Part shown: in pieces, positions 36,078 through 45,173 of the stretch
Position numbering within the stretch: position 1 is the stretch's first letter
How the letters are laid out: each line of letters begins with the position of its first letter
NCBI RefSeq assembly: GCF_047601025.1
Contig: NZ_JASGJZ010000001.1
Coordinates: 3,348,001-3,412,000, forward strand
DNA from: Pseudorhodoferax sp047601025
Lineage (GTDB): Bacteria; Pseudomonadota; Gammaproteobacteria; Burkholderiales; Burkholderiaceae_C
Direction: 5' to 3'
Length of the DNA: 64,000 nt
Translations under genes and position numbers: made by a program
Notes under the pieces: model-generated
The model's input: only the letters and a program-made list of their open reading frames with translations
Told to the model about the DNA's origin: nothing
Database searches by the model: none

Positions 36078-37409
36078 TCAGGAGGAGGGAGCGAAGGCCG
36101 GCGCCGCCTGCCGCTGCGGCGCGGCGGCAGCGGCCTGCGGTGCCCAGTGGGCGGGCGGCGCGCCGTGGGCGACGCGGCCGGCGCGCAGCACCACGCGGCG
36201 CGCGGCGCGCGACGGAAAGCCGTGCGCGTCGGCATCGGCGAACAGCACCAGGTCGGCCGGCGCGCCGACGAGCGGGGGCGCGGCGGGCGTGCGGTCCAGC
36301 CAGTCGGCGCGGCACAGCGCCTCGGACCAGGTGTCGAACGGGTCGGGCAGTTGGCCCGCCAGCGCGCCGGCGGCCAGCGCGTCGACCGGGTCGTAGCTGC
36401 CCAGGCGGCAGAACGGGTCCTGCACGTTGTCGCTGGCCAGCAGCAGCGGGATGCCGCGTTCGCGCGCCTCCTGCACCAGCGTGAGGCCGCGCCGGCGCGG
36501 CGTGCGGCCGACGGCGGCGTCCTGCAGCAGCAGGTTGGTGGCGGGCAGCGCCACCAGCGTGATCGGCGCGCGCGCCACCGCGTCCAGCGTGGCCAGCGCG
36601 GTGGCTTCGTCCTGCGCCGCCAGCGCGCAAGCATGGCCGCAGACCACGCGACCGGCGAAGCCGATCTCGCGCAGCATGCGGGCGACGGCGGCCAGGCCGC
36701 GGGCCGAAGGCTCCAGCTCTTCGTCCACGTGCAGGTCGACGTCGAGGCCATGGCGCTGCGCGGCGAGCAGCAGGTGGCGCAGCGCCGGCTCGTTCCAGTG
36801 CGCGGTGTGGACGAAGCCGCCCAGCAGCGCATCGGGCCCGCCGGCGGCGACCAGGCGGGCCAGCCGGTCGGCCTCGGCCGCGTCCGCATGGAAGTCCAGG
36901 CGCATCAGGGCCACCCGCTCCAGGCGGATGCGGCCGCGCCAGGCCGCGGCCAGTTCGCCCAGCACCGGCCAGGCGACGGGCTGGCGGCCGGCCTCCCACC
37001 AGTCCACGTGGGTGCGCAGGCGGGTGCTGCCGGCCTCCCAGGCCCATTGCAGCGCGCGGCTGGCGCGTGCGTGCACGTCGCCGGCGGTCCAGCCGGCGCG
37101 GTCGGCCAGCATGGCCTCGATGGCGCCGAGCAGGCCGGGCGCGATGTGGCGGATGCGCGGCAGCGTGAAAGTCTTGTCCAGGTGCACGTGCGCGTCGACG
37201 AAGCCGGGCAGCGCCGGCGCGCCGTGCAGGTGCCAGGCACCCGGCGCCGCGTCTGGCGCGGCATCGGCCGCGGCCGGGCGCACCGCCGCGATGCGCCCCT
37301 GGGCGATGTCGATGCGTGCCGTGGCCGGCGCGCCCTGGGCCGCGGGCCAGCCGGCGGGCAGCAGCCAGCGCGGCAGGCGCACGTCGTGCAGGCTGGTGAC
37401 GGATGGCAT
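36078..37409 (-). CDS. cytosine deaminase-like amidohydrolase
   Basis: 443 residues, metal-dependent amidohydrolase of the CodA branch. Metal ligands are visible in GFVDAHVHLDKTF, in the HVDEELEP segment and in ASDNVQDPFCRLGSYDPVD with the catalytic Asp. CodA-type enzymes deaminate cytosine, creatinine, isoguanine or related heterocycles. It starts 10 bp after the reductase stop in the operon. With creatininase, RidA and a THI5-like importer it suggests degradation of an imported amino-heterocycle. Confidence 0.87.
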   Translation of the reverse strand: MPSVTSLHDVRLPRWLLPAGWPAAQGAPATARIDIAQGRIAAVRPAAADAAPDAAPGAWHLHGAPALPGFVDAHVHLDKTFTLPRIRHIAPGLLGAIEAMLADRAGWTAGDVHARASRALQWAWEAGSTRLRTHVDWWEAGRQPVAWPVLGELAAAWRGRIRLERVALMRLDFHADAAEADRLARLVAAGGPDALLGGFVHTAHWNEPALRHLLLAAQRHGLDVDLHVDEELEPSARGLAAVARMLREIGFAGRVVCGHACALAAQDEATALATLDAVARAPITLVALPATNLLLQDAAVGRTPRRRGLTLVQEARERGIPLLLASDNVQDPFCRLGSYDPVDALAAGALAGQLPDPFDTWSEALCRADWLDRTPAAPPLVGAPADLVLFADADAHGFPSRAARRVVLRAGRVAHGAPPAHWAPQAAAAAPQRQAAPAFAPSS

Positions 37410-37419
37410 GGCGTGCCTC

Positions 37420-38007
37420 TCAGGCGAACTTCGCCATCGCCTGGCCCACGCGGGCCTTGAAGCGCGCGAGCTGTTCGGGCGTGGCCACGTTCATGTGGTA
37501 ATGGGCGTGGTAGTCCACGCGGGCCTGCGCGGCCGTCAGCCGCTTCATGTAGCGGGTGATGATCTTGCGCGGCGGGTCGCCCATGTACCAGGCCACCCAG
37601 CGCGGGCGCCCGTAGGTCACCACGGCGCTGATGCGGCGGATGTTGGTGAGCATCGGCCGGACGTGGGCCGGGTCGCTGAGGTCGAAGGCCACGCCGGGCA
37701 TCAGCAGGCGGTCGAACCAGCCCTTGAGCATGGCCGGCAGGCCGAAGCACCAGGTCGGAAAGCAGAACACGATCGCCTCGGCGCGGTGCAGCCGGTCGAC
37801 GTAGGCCTGCACCGGGGCGCGGTTGCCCGGCACCGCGTGGTAGCCCAGCCGCTCCTCGCGCGACATCACCGGGTCGAAGCCCTCGGCGTACAGGTCGCAG
37901 TCGTCCACCTCGTGGCCGGCGCCGCGCAGCTGGCGCACCACCTCCTGGTGCATGGCGGCGGCGAAGCTGGTTTCGACCGGGTGGCAGTACACGACGAACA
38001 CGCGCAT
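37420..38007 (-). CDS. flavodoxin-fold NAD(P)H dehydrogenase (quinone-type)
   Basis: 195-residue Flavodoxin_2 protein: VFVVYCHPVETSFAAAMH start, FCFPTWCFGLPAMLKGWFDR for FMN binding, then VVTYGRP. Relatives are MdaB/KefF-type reductases. As the first gene of the operon it could supply reducing power or detoxify quinones or nitro groups. The leader is very short with no clear ribosome site, and a palindrome overlaps the predicted promoter directly upstream. Confidence 0.88.
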   Translation of the reverse strand: MRVFVVYCHPVETSFAAAMHQEVVRQLRGAGHEVDDCDLYAEGFDPVMSREERLGYHAVPGNRAPVQAYVDRLHRAEAIVFCFPTWCFGLPAMLKGWFDRLLMPGVAFDLSDPAHVRPMLTNIRRISAVVTYGRPRWVAWYMGDPPRKIITRYMKRLTAAQARVDYHAHYHMNVATPEQLARFKARVGQAMAKFA

Positions 38008-38055
38008 GGGGTTTGACCGCTTAATCAGAGCAAGTGGTCAGATTCCATGCAAGGC
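38008..38055 (-). promoter_or_regulatory. operon promoter with overlapping palindrome
   Basis: On the minus strand TTGCAT, 17 bp, TCTGAT forms a plausible sigma70 promoter. Arms GACCACTT (38032-38039) and AAGCGGTC (38015-38022) pair at 7 of 8 positions across 9 bp and cover the -10 and start region, ending 7 bp before the ATG. The half-sites resemble the TTGACCA/TGGTCAA of RutR, which fits the adjacent RutR-like regulator acting as repressor. Confidence 0.5.
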
Positions 38056-38402
38056 ATGTGCCAGCCGGTGCGCACTGCATTGGCGCATCGGCGCTGCCCT
38101 GGTCCGCCGCGCGTGCCGGGCGGACGCGGGGCGTTCTTCAGCTCAGTTGTCCACGGCGCTGGCGCGCCACCCGCGGCGCATGCAACCGGGCTCAGCAGTG
38201 GTTCGAACGGCCGTGGCGCAGGCCATGCCAACGGGCGCCGTGGGCCGGCTTGGCCGGACCGCAGGCGTGCCGTGCAGGCCGTAGCTGTTCCCGAGGAGCT
38301 GCCCTCGTCGGACCGTCCAGGCCTGCGCAGGCAGGCCTGGAGCTGCGGCCCTCCGCCCCCTGGAGGGGGCTGGCGCAGCGCGCAGACCGGGGGTGTTTCA
38401 GT
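38056..38402. other. intergenic stretch with a GC-rich hairpin
   Basis: Between the TetR stop and the operon promoter no gene is seen. At about 38351-38370 the text GCCCCCTGGAGGGGGC forms a hairpin of the kind often found downstream of genes in Comamonadaceae; without a T tract it is only a possible TetR terminator. Confidence 0.4.
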
Positions 38403-39071
38403 TCAGGGGGTGATGCCGCAGCCCGCCAGCACGAAGGCGATGAGCTCGCGCGCCACCGGCTCGCGGTCCACGCCGGCGTTGCCGGGCAGGCCGTCCATGG
38501 CGCGCGCCTGCAGCGCGTAGTCGGCGTGGTACTGGGTCATGGCCCAGATGTGCTGCAGCAGCAGGCCGGCGTCCAGCGGGCGCATCCGGCCGCGGGCGAT
38601 CCAGCCGTCGATGATGTCGATCTTCTGCTGCGTCCACTGCCGCGACGCGGGCCAGAAGCGCTCCAGGTTGCGCCCGCCGTCGAGCACCTCGCGCGTGAAG
38701 ATGCGCGACATCTCCGGCTTGTCGAAGGCGTGGTCCAGCTTCTGCCGGATGTAGGCGGCCAGCACGCGGCCCGGGTCGTCCGCCTGCTCGTCGAAGGCGA
38801 ACACCACCTTCCAGTCGTGCAGCACCTGCATCAGCAGCTCGTTGTAGAGCTCCTCCTTGCCGGCGATGTAGTAGTGCAGCTGCGGCTTGGTCAGGCCGGC
38901 CCGGTCGGCGATGGCCTGGGTGGAGGTGCCCTTCAGCCCGTTCTGGCTGAACTCGGTGATGGCCGCCGCGCGGATGTCCGCCAGGATGCGCTCGCGCCCC
39001 GGGCGGGCGCGCGTGCGGGGCGCCGCGGGGGCGAGGAGATCGGTCAGGCGCACGGCGGTGTCGGGGTTCAT
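38403..39071 (-). CDS. TetR/AcrR regulator, RutR-like
   Basis: 222 residues. N-terminal helix-turn-helix: ILADIRAAAITEFSQNGLKG, TSTQAIADRAGLTKPQLHYY. The C-terminal domain contains GKEELYNELLMQVLHDW, YIRQKLDHAFDKPEMSRIFT and REVLDGG, the layout of the RutR C-terminal domain. RutR senses uracil/thymine and controls pyrimidine degradation in E. coli. Here it lies upstream of and in line with the nine-gene operon, supporting control of heterocycle catabolism. The ligand is unknown. Confidence 0.87.
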   Translation of the reverse strand: MNPDTAVRLTDLLAPAAPRTRARPGRERILADIRAAAITEFSQNGLKGTSTQAIADRAGLTKPQLHYYIAGKEELYNELLMQVLHDWKVVFAFDEQADDPGRVLAAYIRQKLDHAFDKPEMSRIFTREVLDGGRNLERFWPASRQWTQQKIDIIDGWIARGRMRPLDAGLLLQHIWAMTQYHADYALQARAMDGLPGNAGVDREPVARELIAFVLAGCGITP

Positions 39072-39115
39072 GGCGGCAGCGGCGAAGAATACACGCGGCC
39101 GCGCGGGCGGCGGCC

Positions 39116-41686
39116 TCACCAGTCTTCCTTCACGGCCAGCACCGCGTCGCGCCCGGCGGCCGCGCGGCCGGCGGTCCAGGCCGTCGCCGTGCCGGCCGCG
39201 ACCACCGCCGCGCACAGCGCCGCCAGCCGCCCCCAGGGCGCATGCAGGTCCATGGTCCAGTGGAAGCTCTGCGGGTTGACCACGTGCACCAGGACCACGG
39301 CGACGGCCAGGCCCAGCGCCAGGCCGGCGATGGCGCCGATCAGCGTCCAGGCCGCGCCTTCGCCGGCGACCACGGCCAGGATCTGGCGGCGCGTCAGCCC
39401 CAGGTGGGCCAGCAGGCCGAACTCCTTGCGCCGCGCCAGCACCTGCGCGCTGAAGCTGGCGGCCACGCCGAACAGCCCGATGGCGATGGCCACGGCCTGC
39501 AGCCAGTAGGTCACGGCGAAGCTGCGGTCGAAGATGCGCAGCGAGCGGGCGCGCAGGTCGGCCACCGAGGCGAACGCCAGCAGCGCCCCGGCGCCGGGCG
39601 ACTGCGCGTCGACCAGCCCGCGCAGGCGCTGCTGCAGCGCGCCGAGGTCGGCGCCCGGCGCCAGCCAGACCGCCAGCTCGTTCACGCGCGCGTCGCCGCT
39701 CAGGCGCTGGTAGTCCGCCAGCGGGACGAGCACCGCGCCGAACTGGCGCACGTAGTCGCGCCAGACGCCGGCCACGAACAGGCGCGGCGCCGGCCGCGCC
39801 TGCGGGAACACGGCCGCGGCCAGCGCATCCAGCGTGCTGCCGGGGCGCGCGCCGTGCAGGTCGGCCATGGGCTCGCTGACGTAGACGCCCAGCATGCCGG
39901 CCGGCACCGGCAGCGCCGGGCCGACCAGCGGCAGGCTGGCGGCCGGATCGTCCAGCGCGCGCGCCAGCAGCTGCACGGCTGGCCGGTCGGGCTGCAGCTG
40001 CAGGCTGCGCTGGCGCGTCGCCGCGACGCGCGCCACGCCCTCGCTGGCGGCGATGGCGGCCACGGTCCCGGGGGCGAAGAACACCGCGTCGCCGGCGCCG
40101 CTGCTGGCCGACGGGCGCAGGTACAGGTCGGCCGGCAGCACGCGGTCCAGCCATTCGACCATCGAGGTGCGGAAGCTGGCGACCATGACCGTCAGCGCCA
40201 CCGCCAGCGACAGGGCCGCGACCACGCCGCTGACGGCCACCGCCGCGCTGCCGCGCACGCGGCGCGCGCGCTCCACGGCCAGCAGCGGCAGCAGGTGGTG
40301 GGCCACGCGCGGCTGCAGCCGGTCGTAGACGGCCTCGACCAGCCAGGGCAGCGTGCCGATGCCGCCGACCAGCAGCAGCGCGACCGACAGGTAGGCGCCC
40401 AGCGGCAGCCCGGCGACGGGCGGCGCCAGCGCCGCCAGCGCGCCCGCCGCGACCGCCGCCAGGCCGGCCAGCTGGCGGCGCCGGCCGGCGGGCGCCGGTC
40501 CCAGGCCCTTGAGCGCCTGGGCCGGCGGCAACTGCCCGGCCGCGCGCGCCGGCCACCAGCCGCCGGCCAGCGTGGCAGCCACGCCCAGCGCGCCGTAGAG
40601 CAGGGCCGCGGACCCGCTCCACTGCAGCGGCGGCGCCACGCCGGCGAAGTAGCCGCCGCCGAGGTCGCCGCCCAGCAGGCGCAGCGCCGCGGCCGCGAGC
40701 AGCGTGCCCAGCGCCAGGCCGGCCAGGCTGCCGGCCAGCCCCAGCGCGGCCGATTCGGCCAGCACCAGCCGGCGGCGCTCGCCAGCGGTGAGCCCCAGCA
40801 CGCCCAGCAGCGCGAACTGCTGGCCGCGCCGCGCGACTGACAGCGACAGCACCGAGAACACCAGGAAGCTGCCGGTGAACAGGGCCACCAGCGCCAGCGC
40901 CGTCAGGTTCGTGCGGTAGGCGCGCGAGAGGTTGGACACGCGCTGCGCCTCCTGTCCCGGCGTCTGCGCGTGCACGCCGGCCGGCAGCGCCAGTTCGCGC
41001 AGCAGCGCGGCGCGGTCGGTGCCGCCGGCCAGCTGCAGGTCGATGCGCGTCAGCTCGCCCAGGCGGCCGAACAGGTCCTGCGCGGCGCCGATGTCCATGA
41101 CCGCCAGCGGCGGGCCGCCGGCGGCCACGCTGCCGGCCACGCGCACCGGCCGCAGCGCCAGGCCGCTCTGCAGCTGCAGGCCGTCGCGGCCCAGCGCCTG
41201 CTGCGCGGCCGGGTTCAGGAACACCGTGGCGGGCGCGAACCAGGCCTCGCGCGCGTCGGGCAGGTCCCCGGCCACGGCCGGCAGCAGTTCCGGCGCGAAG
41301 GCACCGACGCGCAGCGCGTCCAGGCCCAGCACCCGCAGCGGCAGCCGCTCGGCACCGGTCGCGCGCGAGGCGGCCAGCGTCTGCAGCTCCAGCACCGGGC
41401 TGGCCTGGCGCACCTGGGGATGGGCGGCCACGCGGGCGTACAGCGCTTCGTCGAAGCCGCCCTGGGCCGCGCGCAGCTCCAGGTCGGGCTGGCCGTTCAC
41501 GGCGCGCACGGCGCTGGCGAACTCGTCCAGCGCCGAGGCGTTGATCAAATGCACCGAGAACGCCAGCGCCACGCCCAGCATCACCGCGACCAGGGCCGCG
41601 GCGTTGCGCCAGGGGTGGTGGCGCAGCTCCTGCCAGGAAAAGCCGCGCAGCAGCGCGGCCAGCACGCGCGGCTCAGCGCGGGCCAT
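39116..41686 (-). CDS. FtsX-type ABC transporter permease (ten-helix class)
   Basis: 856 residues. An N-terminal helix (NAAALVAVMLGVALAFSVHL) is followed by a large periplasmic domain, a central block of helices around FTGSFLVFSVLSLSVARRGQ, another at about 400-480 residues, a second periplasmic domain and a C-terminal helix set ending with VLVHVVNPQSFHWTMD. Two FtsX repeats are typical of the YbbP/LolC-like exporters that move lipids or lipoproteins. It overlaps the ATPase gene by 14 bp. Exported substrate is unknown. Confidence 0.9.
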   Translation of the reverse strand: MARAEPRVLAALLRGFSWQELRHHPWRNAAALVAVMLGVALAFSVHLINASALDEFASAVRAVNGQPDLELRAAQGGFDEALYARVAAHPQVRQASPVLELQTLAASRATGAERLPLRVLGLDALRVGAFAPELLPAVAGDLPDAREAWFAPATVFLNPAAQQALGRDGLQLQSGLALRPVRVAGSVAAGGPPLAVMDIGAAQDLFGRLGELTRIDLQLAGGTDRAALLRELALPAGVHAQTPGQEAQRVSNLSRAYRTNLTALALVALFTGSFLVFSVLSLSVARRGQQFALLGVLGLTAGERRRLVLAESAALGLAGSLAGLALGTLLAAAALRLLGGDLGGGYFAGVAPPLQWSGSAALLYGALGVAATLAGGWWPARAAGQLPPAQALKGLGPAPAGRRRQLAGLAAVAAGALAALAPPVAGLPLGAYLSVALLLVGGIGTLPWLVEAVYDRLQPRVAHHLLPLLAVERARRVRGSAAVAVSGVVAALSLAVALTVMVASFRTSMVEWLDRVLPADLYLRPSASSGAGDAVFFAPGTVAAIAASEGVARVAATRQRSLQLQPDRPAVQLLARALDDPAASLPLVGPALPVPAGMLGVYVSEPMADLHGARPGSTLDALAAAVFPQARPAPRLFVAGVWRDYVRQFGAVLVPLADYQRLSGDARVNELAVWLAPGADLGALQQRLRGLVDAQSPGAGALLAFASVADLRARSLRIFDRSFAVTYWLQAVAIAIGLFGVAASFSAQVLARRKEFGLLAHLGLTRRQILAVVAGEGAAWTLIGAIAGLALGLAVAVVLVHVVNPQSFHWTMDLHAPWGRLAALCAAVVAAGTATAWTAGRAAAGRDAVLAVKEDW

Positions 41687-42338
41687 CGGCGACGCCCCGG
41701 GCCGTGAGGCGCAGCACGCGGTCGGCGCGCGCGGCAGCGGCCTCGGAATGCGTGACCAGCACCAGCGCGGCGCCAGTGGCGCGCACCTGGCCGACCAGCA
41801 GGTCCGTGATGCGCGCGGCCGTGGCCGGGTCCAGGTTGCCGGTGGGCTCGTCGGCCAGCAGCAGCGGCGGCCGGTGCACCAGCGCGCGGGCGATGGCCAC
41901 GCGCTGCAGCTGGCCGCCGCTGAGCTGCTGCGGCAGCCGCGCGCCCAGGCCGCCCAGGCCGACGGCGTCGAGCATGGCGGCGACCTCGGCGTCGCCGTCG
42001 CGCCGGCCGAGCAGCAGCAGGGGCAGCGCCACGTTCTGCGCCACGTCCAGGTGCGGCAGCACGTGGAAGGCCTGGAACACGAAGCCCAGCGCGCGTCGGC
42101 GCAGCCGGGCGCGGGCGTCGTCGTCGAGCAGGCCCAGGTCCTGGCCGGCCAGGTGCACACGGCCGGCGTTCCAGTGGTCCAGCCCGGCGACGCAGTTCAG
42201 CAGCGTGGACTTGCCGACGCCGGACTCGCCGACGATGGCGACGAACTCGCCGGGCGCGACGGCGAACGAGACGCCCTCGAACACCACGGACGCACCATGG
42301 CGCCGGGCCAGGCCCTCGACCTGCAGCGCCGCGGTCAC
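41673..42338 (-). CDS. ABC exporter ATP-binding protein (YbbA/LolD/MacB type)
   Basis: 221-residue ATPase with Walker A GESGVGKST, Q-loop FVFQAFHVLPHLDVAQNVAL, signature QLSGGQLQR and Walker B LLLADEPTGNLD. GTG 42338 is chosen because it overlaps the miaA stop (GTGA). It pairs with the following FtsX-like permease. The extra A of GNLD-type sequence groups it with lipoprotein/lipid exporters rather than importers. Confidence 0.92.
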   Translation of the reverse strand: MTAALQVEGLARRHGASVVFEGVSFAVAPGEFVAIVGESGVGKSTLLNCVAGLDHWNAGRVHLAGQDLGLLDDDARARLRRRALGFVFQAFHVLPHLDVAQNVALPLLLLGRRDGDAEVAAMLDAVGLGGLGARLPQQLSGGQLQRVAIARALVHRPPLLLADEPTGNLDPATAARITDLLVGQVRATGAALVLVTHSEAAAARADRVLRLTARGVADGPR

Positions 42339-43348
42339 GCCAGCTTCTCCAGCACGCGCGCCAGCGCATCCGGTGCGTCGCAGGCCACGACCTCGCGCGC
42401 GGGCATCGCGCGCAGCCAGGTCAGCTGGCGCTTGGCGAGCTGGCGCGTGGCGGCGATGCCCTGCTCGCGCAGCCGCGCCAGCGCGGCCGGCGGCAGCGGC
42501 GCCTGCGGGTCGGGCAGGGCGTCCAGCGCCATCCAGGCCTGGCGGTAGCCGACGCAGCGCATCGACGGCAGGTCCGCCTGCAGGTCGCCGCGCGCGCGCA
42601 GCGCCCGTACCTCGTCCACGAGGCCGGCGGCCAGCATCGCGTCGAAGCGCTCGGCGATGCGCGCGTGCAGCCAGGCGCGGTCCTGCGGCTCCAGCGAGAC
42701 CAGGCGCCCGGGCAGCCCGGCGTAGCCCCGGCCGCGCCCATGGAACGACGACAGCGGCCGCCCGCTGGTGCGCCAGACTTCCAGCGCACGCTGGATGCGC
42801 TGCGCGTCGTGCGGCGCCAGCCGCGCGGCCGTGGCCGGATCGACGGCGGCCAGCTCGGCGTGCAGCGCCGGCCAGCCGCGCGCGGCGGCCTCGGCGTCCA
42901 GCGCGGCGCGCACGGCCGGGTCGGCCTGCGGCATCGCGTCCAGCCCGTCCATCAGCGCCTTGAAGTACAGCATGGTGCCGCCGACCAGCAGCGCCAGCGC
43001 GCCGCGCGCGCGGATCTCGCCGACGAGCCGCGTCGCGTCGGCCACGAACTCGGCGGCGCTGTAGGCCTCGCGCGGGTCGCGGATGTCGATCAGGTGGTGC
43101 GGCGCGGCCGCGCGCTCGGCGGCGCTGGGCTTGGCCGTGCCGATGTCCATGCCGCGGTAGACCAGGGCCGAATCGACGCTGACGATCTCCACCGGCCGGC
43201 GCGCGGCGAGGGCCAGCGCGGCCGCGGTCTTGCCGCTGGCCGTGGGGCCGGCCAGGCCGATCCAGGCGGGATCCGGAGGAGAGGGATGGGAGGAGGCGGG
43301 CACGCTGCGGGCTGCCGGCGGCCCGGGGCGGCCGCCGCAGCGGCGCAT
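42335..43348 (-). CDS. miaA: tRNA dimethylallyltransferase
   Basis: Adds the dimethylallyl group to A37 of tRNAs reading UNN codons. P-loop GLAGPTASGKT, then VDSALVYRGMDIGTAKP, GGTMLYFKALMDGL and the C-terminal RCVGYRQAW and TRQLAKRQLTWLR are all present. ATG 43348 gives 337 residues; family length is about 315, so a GTG at 43303 (322 residues) may be the true start. The ACAATGCG around 43348 could also be part of a -10 box. In most proteobacteria miaA adjoins mutL; here 4.6 kb separate them. Confidence 0.95.
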   Translation of the reverse strand: MRRCGGRPGPPAARSVPASSHPSPPDPAWIGLAGPTASGKTAAALALAARRPVEIVSVDSALVYRGMDIGTAKPSAAERAAAPHHLIDIRDPREAYSAAEFVADATRLVGEIRARGALALLVGGTMLYFKALMDGLDAMPQADPAVRAALDAEAAARGWPALHAELAAVDPATAARLAPHDAQRIQRALEVWRTSGRPLSSFHGRGRGYAGLPGRLVSLEPQDRAWLHARIAERFDAMLAAGLVDEVRALRARGDLQADLPSMRCVGYRQAWMALDALPDPQAPLPPAALARLREQGIAATRQLAKRQLTWLRAMPAREVVACDAPDALARVLEKLA

Positions 43349-43627
43349 TGTCGCAAGCCCGCCGAGGCCTCGAGGAAAAGCCGGCGTCGCGCCGGGGCGG
43401 CGATGCGGGGAACGGATGCCGCCGGCGAGCCGGCCTCGCCACCAGCGCACCGCGGCGGCCTGCCGCGCAGGCGCGGGCCGGGTCCAGGTTGAACGCTGCA
43501 TCGGCGGCCGTGGCGACGCCTGAACAGCGTGGCACTGGCCGGCCGGGCCACGTGCCCGCAGCCGCCCAACGCGCGCAGGGCGTTTTGCCAGCTGCGACGG
43601 CGTCGCGCAGTGGCAGGTACGCGGCGG

Positions 43628-44554
43628 CTAGACCGGCTGCCGCGTGAGCTGCGTGATGAAGTTGCGCATCGCCATCGACAGGCCGCGCTCGCGGGGCTTG
43701 GCCACCACGAGGCGGCGCAATGCCCACGGCTCGTCCAGCGGCACCGTGCGCACCAGTTCCATGTCGCGCGGCATGAGCATGTGTTCCGGCTGGATCGTGA
43801 CGCCCTGCTGCATGCGCACGAGGCCGGTTGCCGCATAGACGCTGTTGACGGTGTACTTCGGCTTGAAATCGAGCCTGGCATCCGCGGCCGCCTGGCGCAC
43901 GTGCGCCATGAGGCTGGTGCGCGGGGAGAGCGCGATGTACGTGTGCTCGAACAGCTCGCGCATCTTCACGTAGGGCCGGTCGGCCAGCGGGTGGCCGGCC
44001 GGGACGAGCGCGATGAGCCGGTCCTGGCGGTATTCGATCGTGTCGATCTCGTCCTCCGGCAGGCCGGGCGTCGAGACGAAGACGCCGACATCGACTTCGC
44101 CCGCGGCCACGGCGCGCAGCACGCTGCCGTTCATGTGTTCCTGCAGGTCGATGTCGACCAATGGGAAATCGCGTGCGAACTCCGCCACGTCGTGCGCCAC
44201 GTAGCGGGAGATAATCCCGCCGGTCGACGCCACGCGGATCATGCCCCGCACGCCTTCGCTCAGCTCGCCGAGGTTGCGCCGGACGTCTTCGAAGGCGTTG
44301 AAGACCTTCGTCAGGTGGCGCGCCAGCACCAGGCCTGCGGCCGACGGAATGACGCCCCGTGGATTGCGGTCGAACAGTTCGGCGCCGACGATCGCCTCCA
44401 GATCCTGGATGCGCTTGGTGGCCGCCGAGGCCGCGATGTTCTCGCGTGCGGCCGCGCGGCCGACCTGGCCTTCTTCGATCACGGTCAGGAACAGCTTGAG
44501 CGTGAACAGGTCGACCTGGCGGATGAGGTGGACTTTGTTGAAGGTTCCAGACAT
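43628..44554 (-). CDS. LysR-family transcriptional regulator
   Basis: 308 residues with N-terminal helix-turn-helix (FLTVIEEGQVGRAAARENIA, ATKRIQDLEAIVGAELFDRN) and a LysR effector domain. It is divergent from a dead CitE-like gene 80 bp away; the intergenic region has TTCCGAGA twice, 15 bp apart (44555-44562 and 44570-44577), a candidate site. LysR regulators usually control the divergent gene, so its natural target may be lost. Effector unknown. Confidence 0.92.
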   Translation of the reverse strand: MSGTFNKVHLIRQVDLFTLKLFLTVIEEGQVGRAAARENIAASAATKRIQDLEAIVGAELFDRNPRGVIPSAAGLVLARHLTKVFNAFEDVRRNLGELSEGVRGMIRVASTGGIISRYVAHDVAEFARDFPLVDIDLQEHMNGSVLRAVAAGEVDVGVFVSTPGLPEDEIDTIEYRQDRLIALVPAGHPLADRPYVKMRELFEHTYIALSPRTSLMAHVRQAAADARLDFKPKYTVNSVYAATGLVRMQQGVTIQPEHMLMPRDMELVRTVPLDEPWALRRLVVAKPRERGLSMAMRNFITQLTRQPV

Positions 44555-44637
44555 TTCCGAGAAAAGCCGTTCCGAGAGCGCAAAGGCGAAAGCCTATCCC
44601 CCTTCCACCCGGCGAACAAGGAGACAACACCTATGCC

Positions 44638-45115
44638 ATGGTCGATGAACCCATCCGTTCGCTCCTCTTCGTGCCCGGCCACGAGGCCCGTCGGAATCGA
44701 GGAGTCCGTCGGCAGCCAGGCCGATGCGCCGATCCCCGGTCCGCCGGAGGCCGCGAGACGCTGTACATGACGTTGCGCGCCGTGATGGCCGTGCGCGACG
44801 CTGGCAAGCTGCCGGTCGGCGGGGGACAGCAGGCGCATGCCATCGGGGACCTGCAGGCTTCGGCGCGGCGCGGCCGCGCGCTGGGCATGAGCGGCGAGCT
44901 GCGGCTGCCGCTGCACCCGGGCCACGCGGCGGCGATCGACGAGATTGCCTGCCCTGCGGCGGGGCGGGTGGCCGATTGCGAAGGCATGATCGCGGCGCTC
45001 GACCAGGCCCCGGGGCCGCGCCTCGTGTCCGCGTGGTGCGCGCGGTTCACCGACGAGGCCGCGATCGTGCAGCTGGAACGGGGCGGGACTTCCGCCGGGC
45101 GCGTCAATTCACCCG
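44638..45115 (+). pseudogene. decayed citrate lyase beta (CitE/HpcH-like) gene
   Basis: AAGGAG lies 9 nt before an ATG at 44633, but the CitE frame (PIRSLLFVPGHEAR) is read only from 44638, so a frameshift is already present at the start. Only ~20 N-terminal residues match; then, after loss of the central metal-binding part, a C-terminal stretch remains: ARRGRALGMSGELRLPLHPG and AAAIDEIACPAAGRVADCEG, matching the CitE pattern GFSGKLCIHPxQ. It lacks the active-site Arg and Glu region. Likely the former target of the divergent LysR regulator. Confidence 0.65.
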
Positions 45116-45173
45116 GGGGCCGTGTCGTTCATCGGTGGCCTCGCGTGGGAGCGAGGGACGCGTCCACAGTTTC

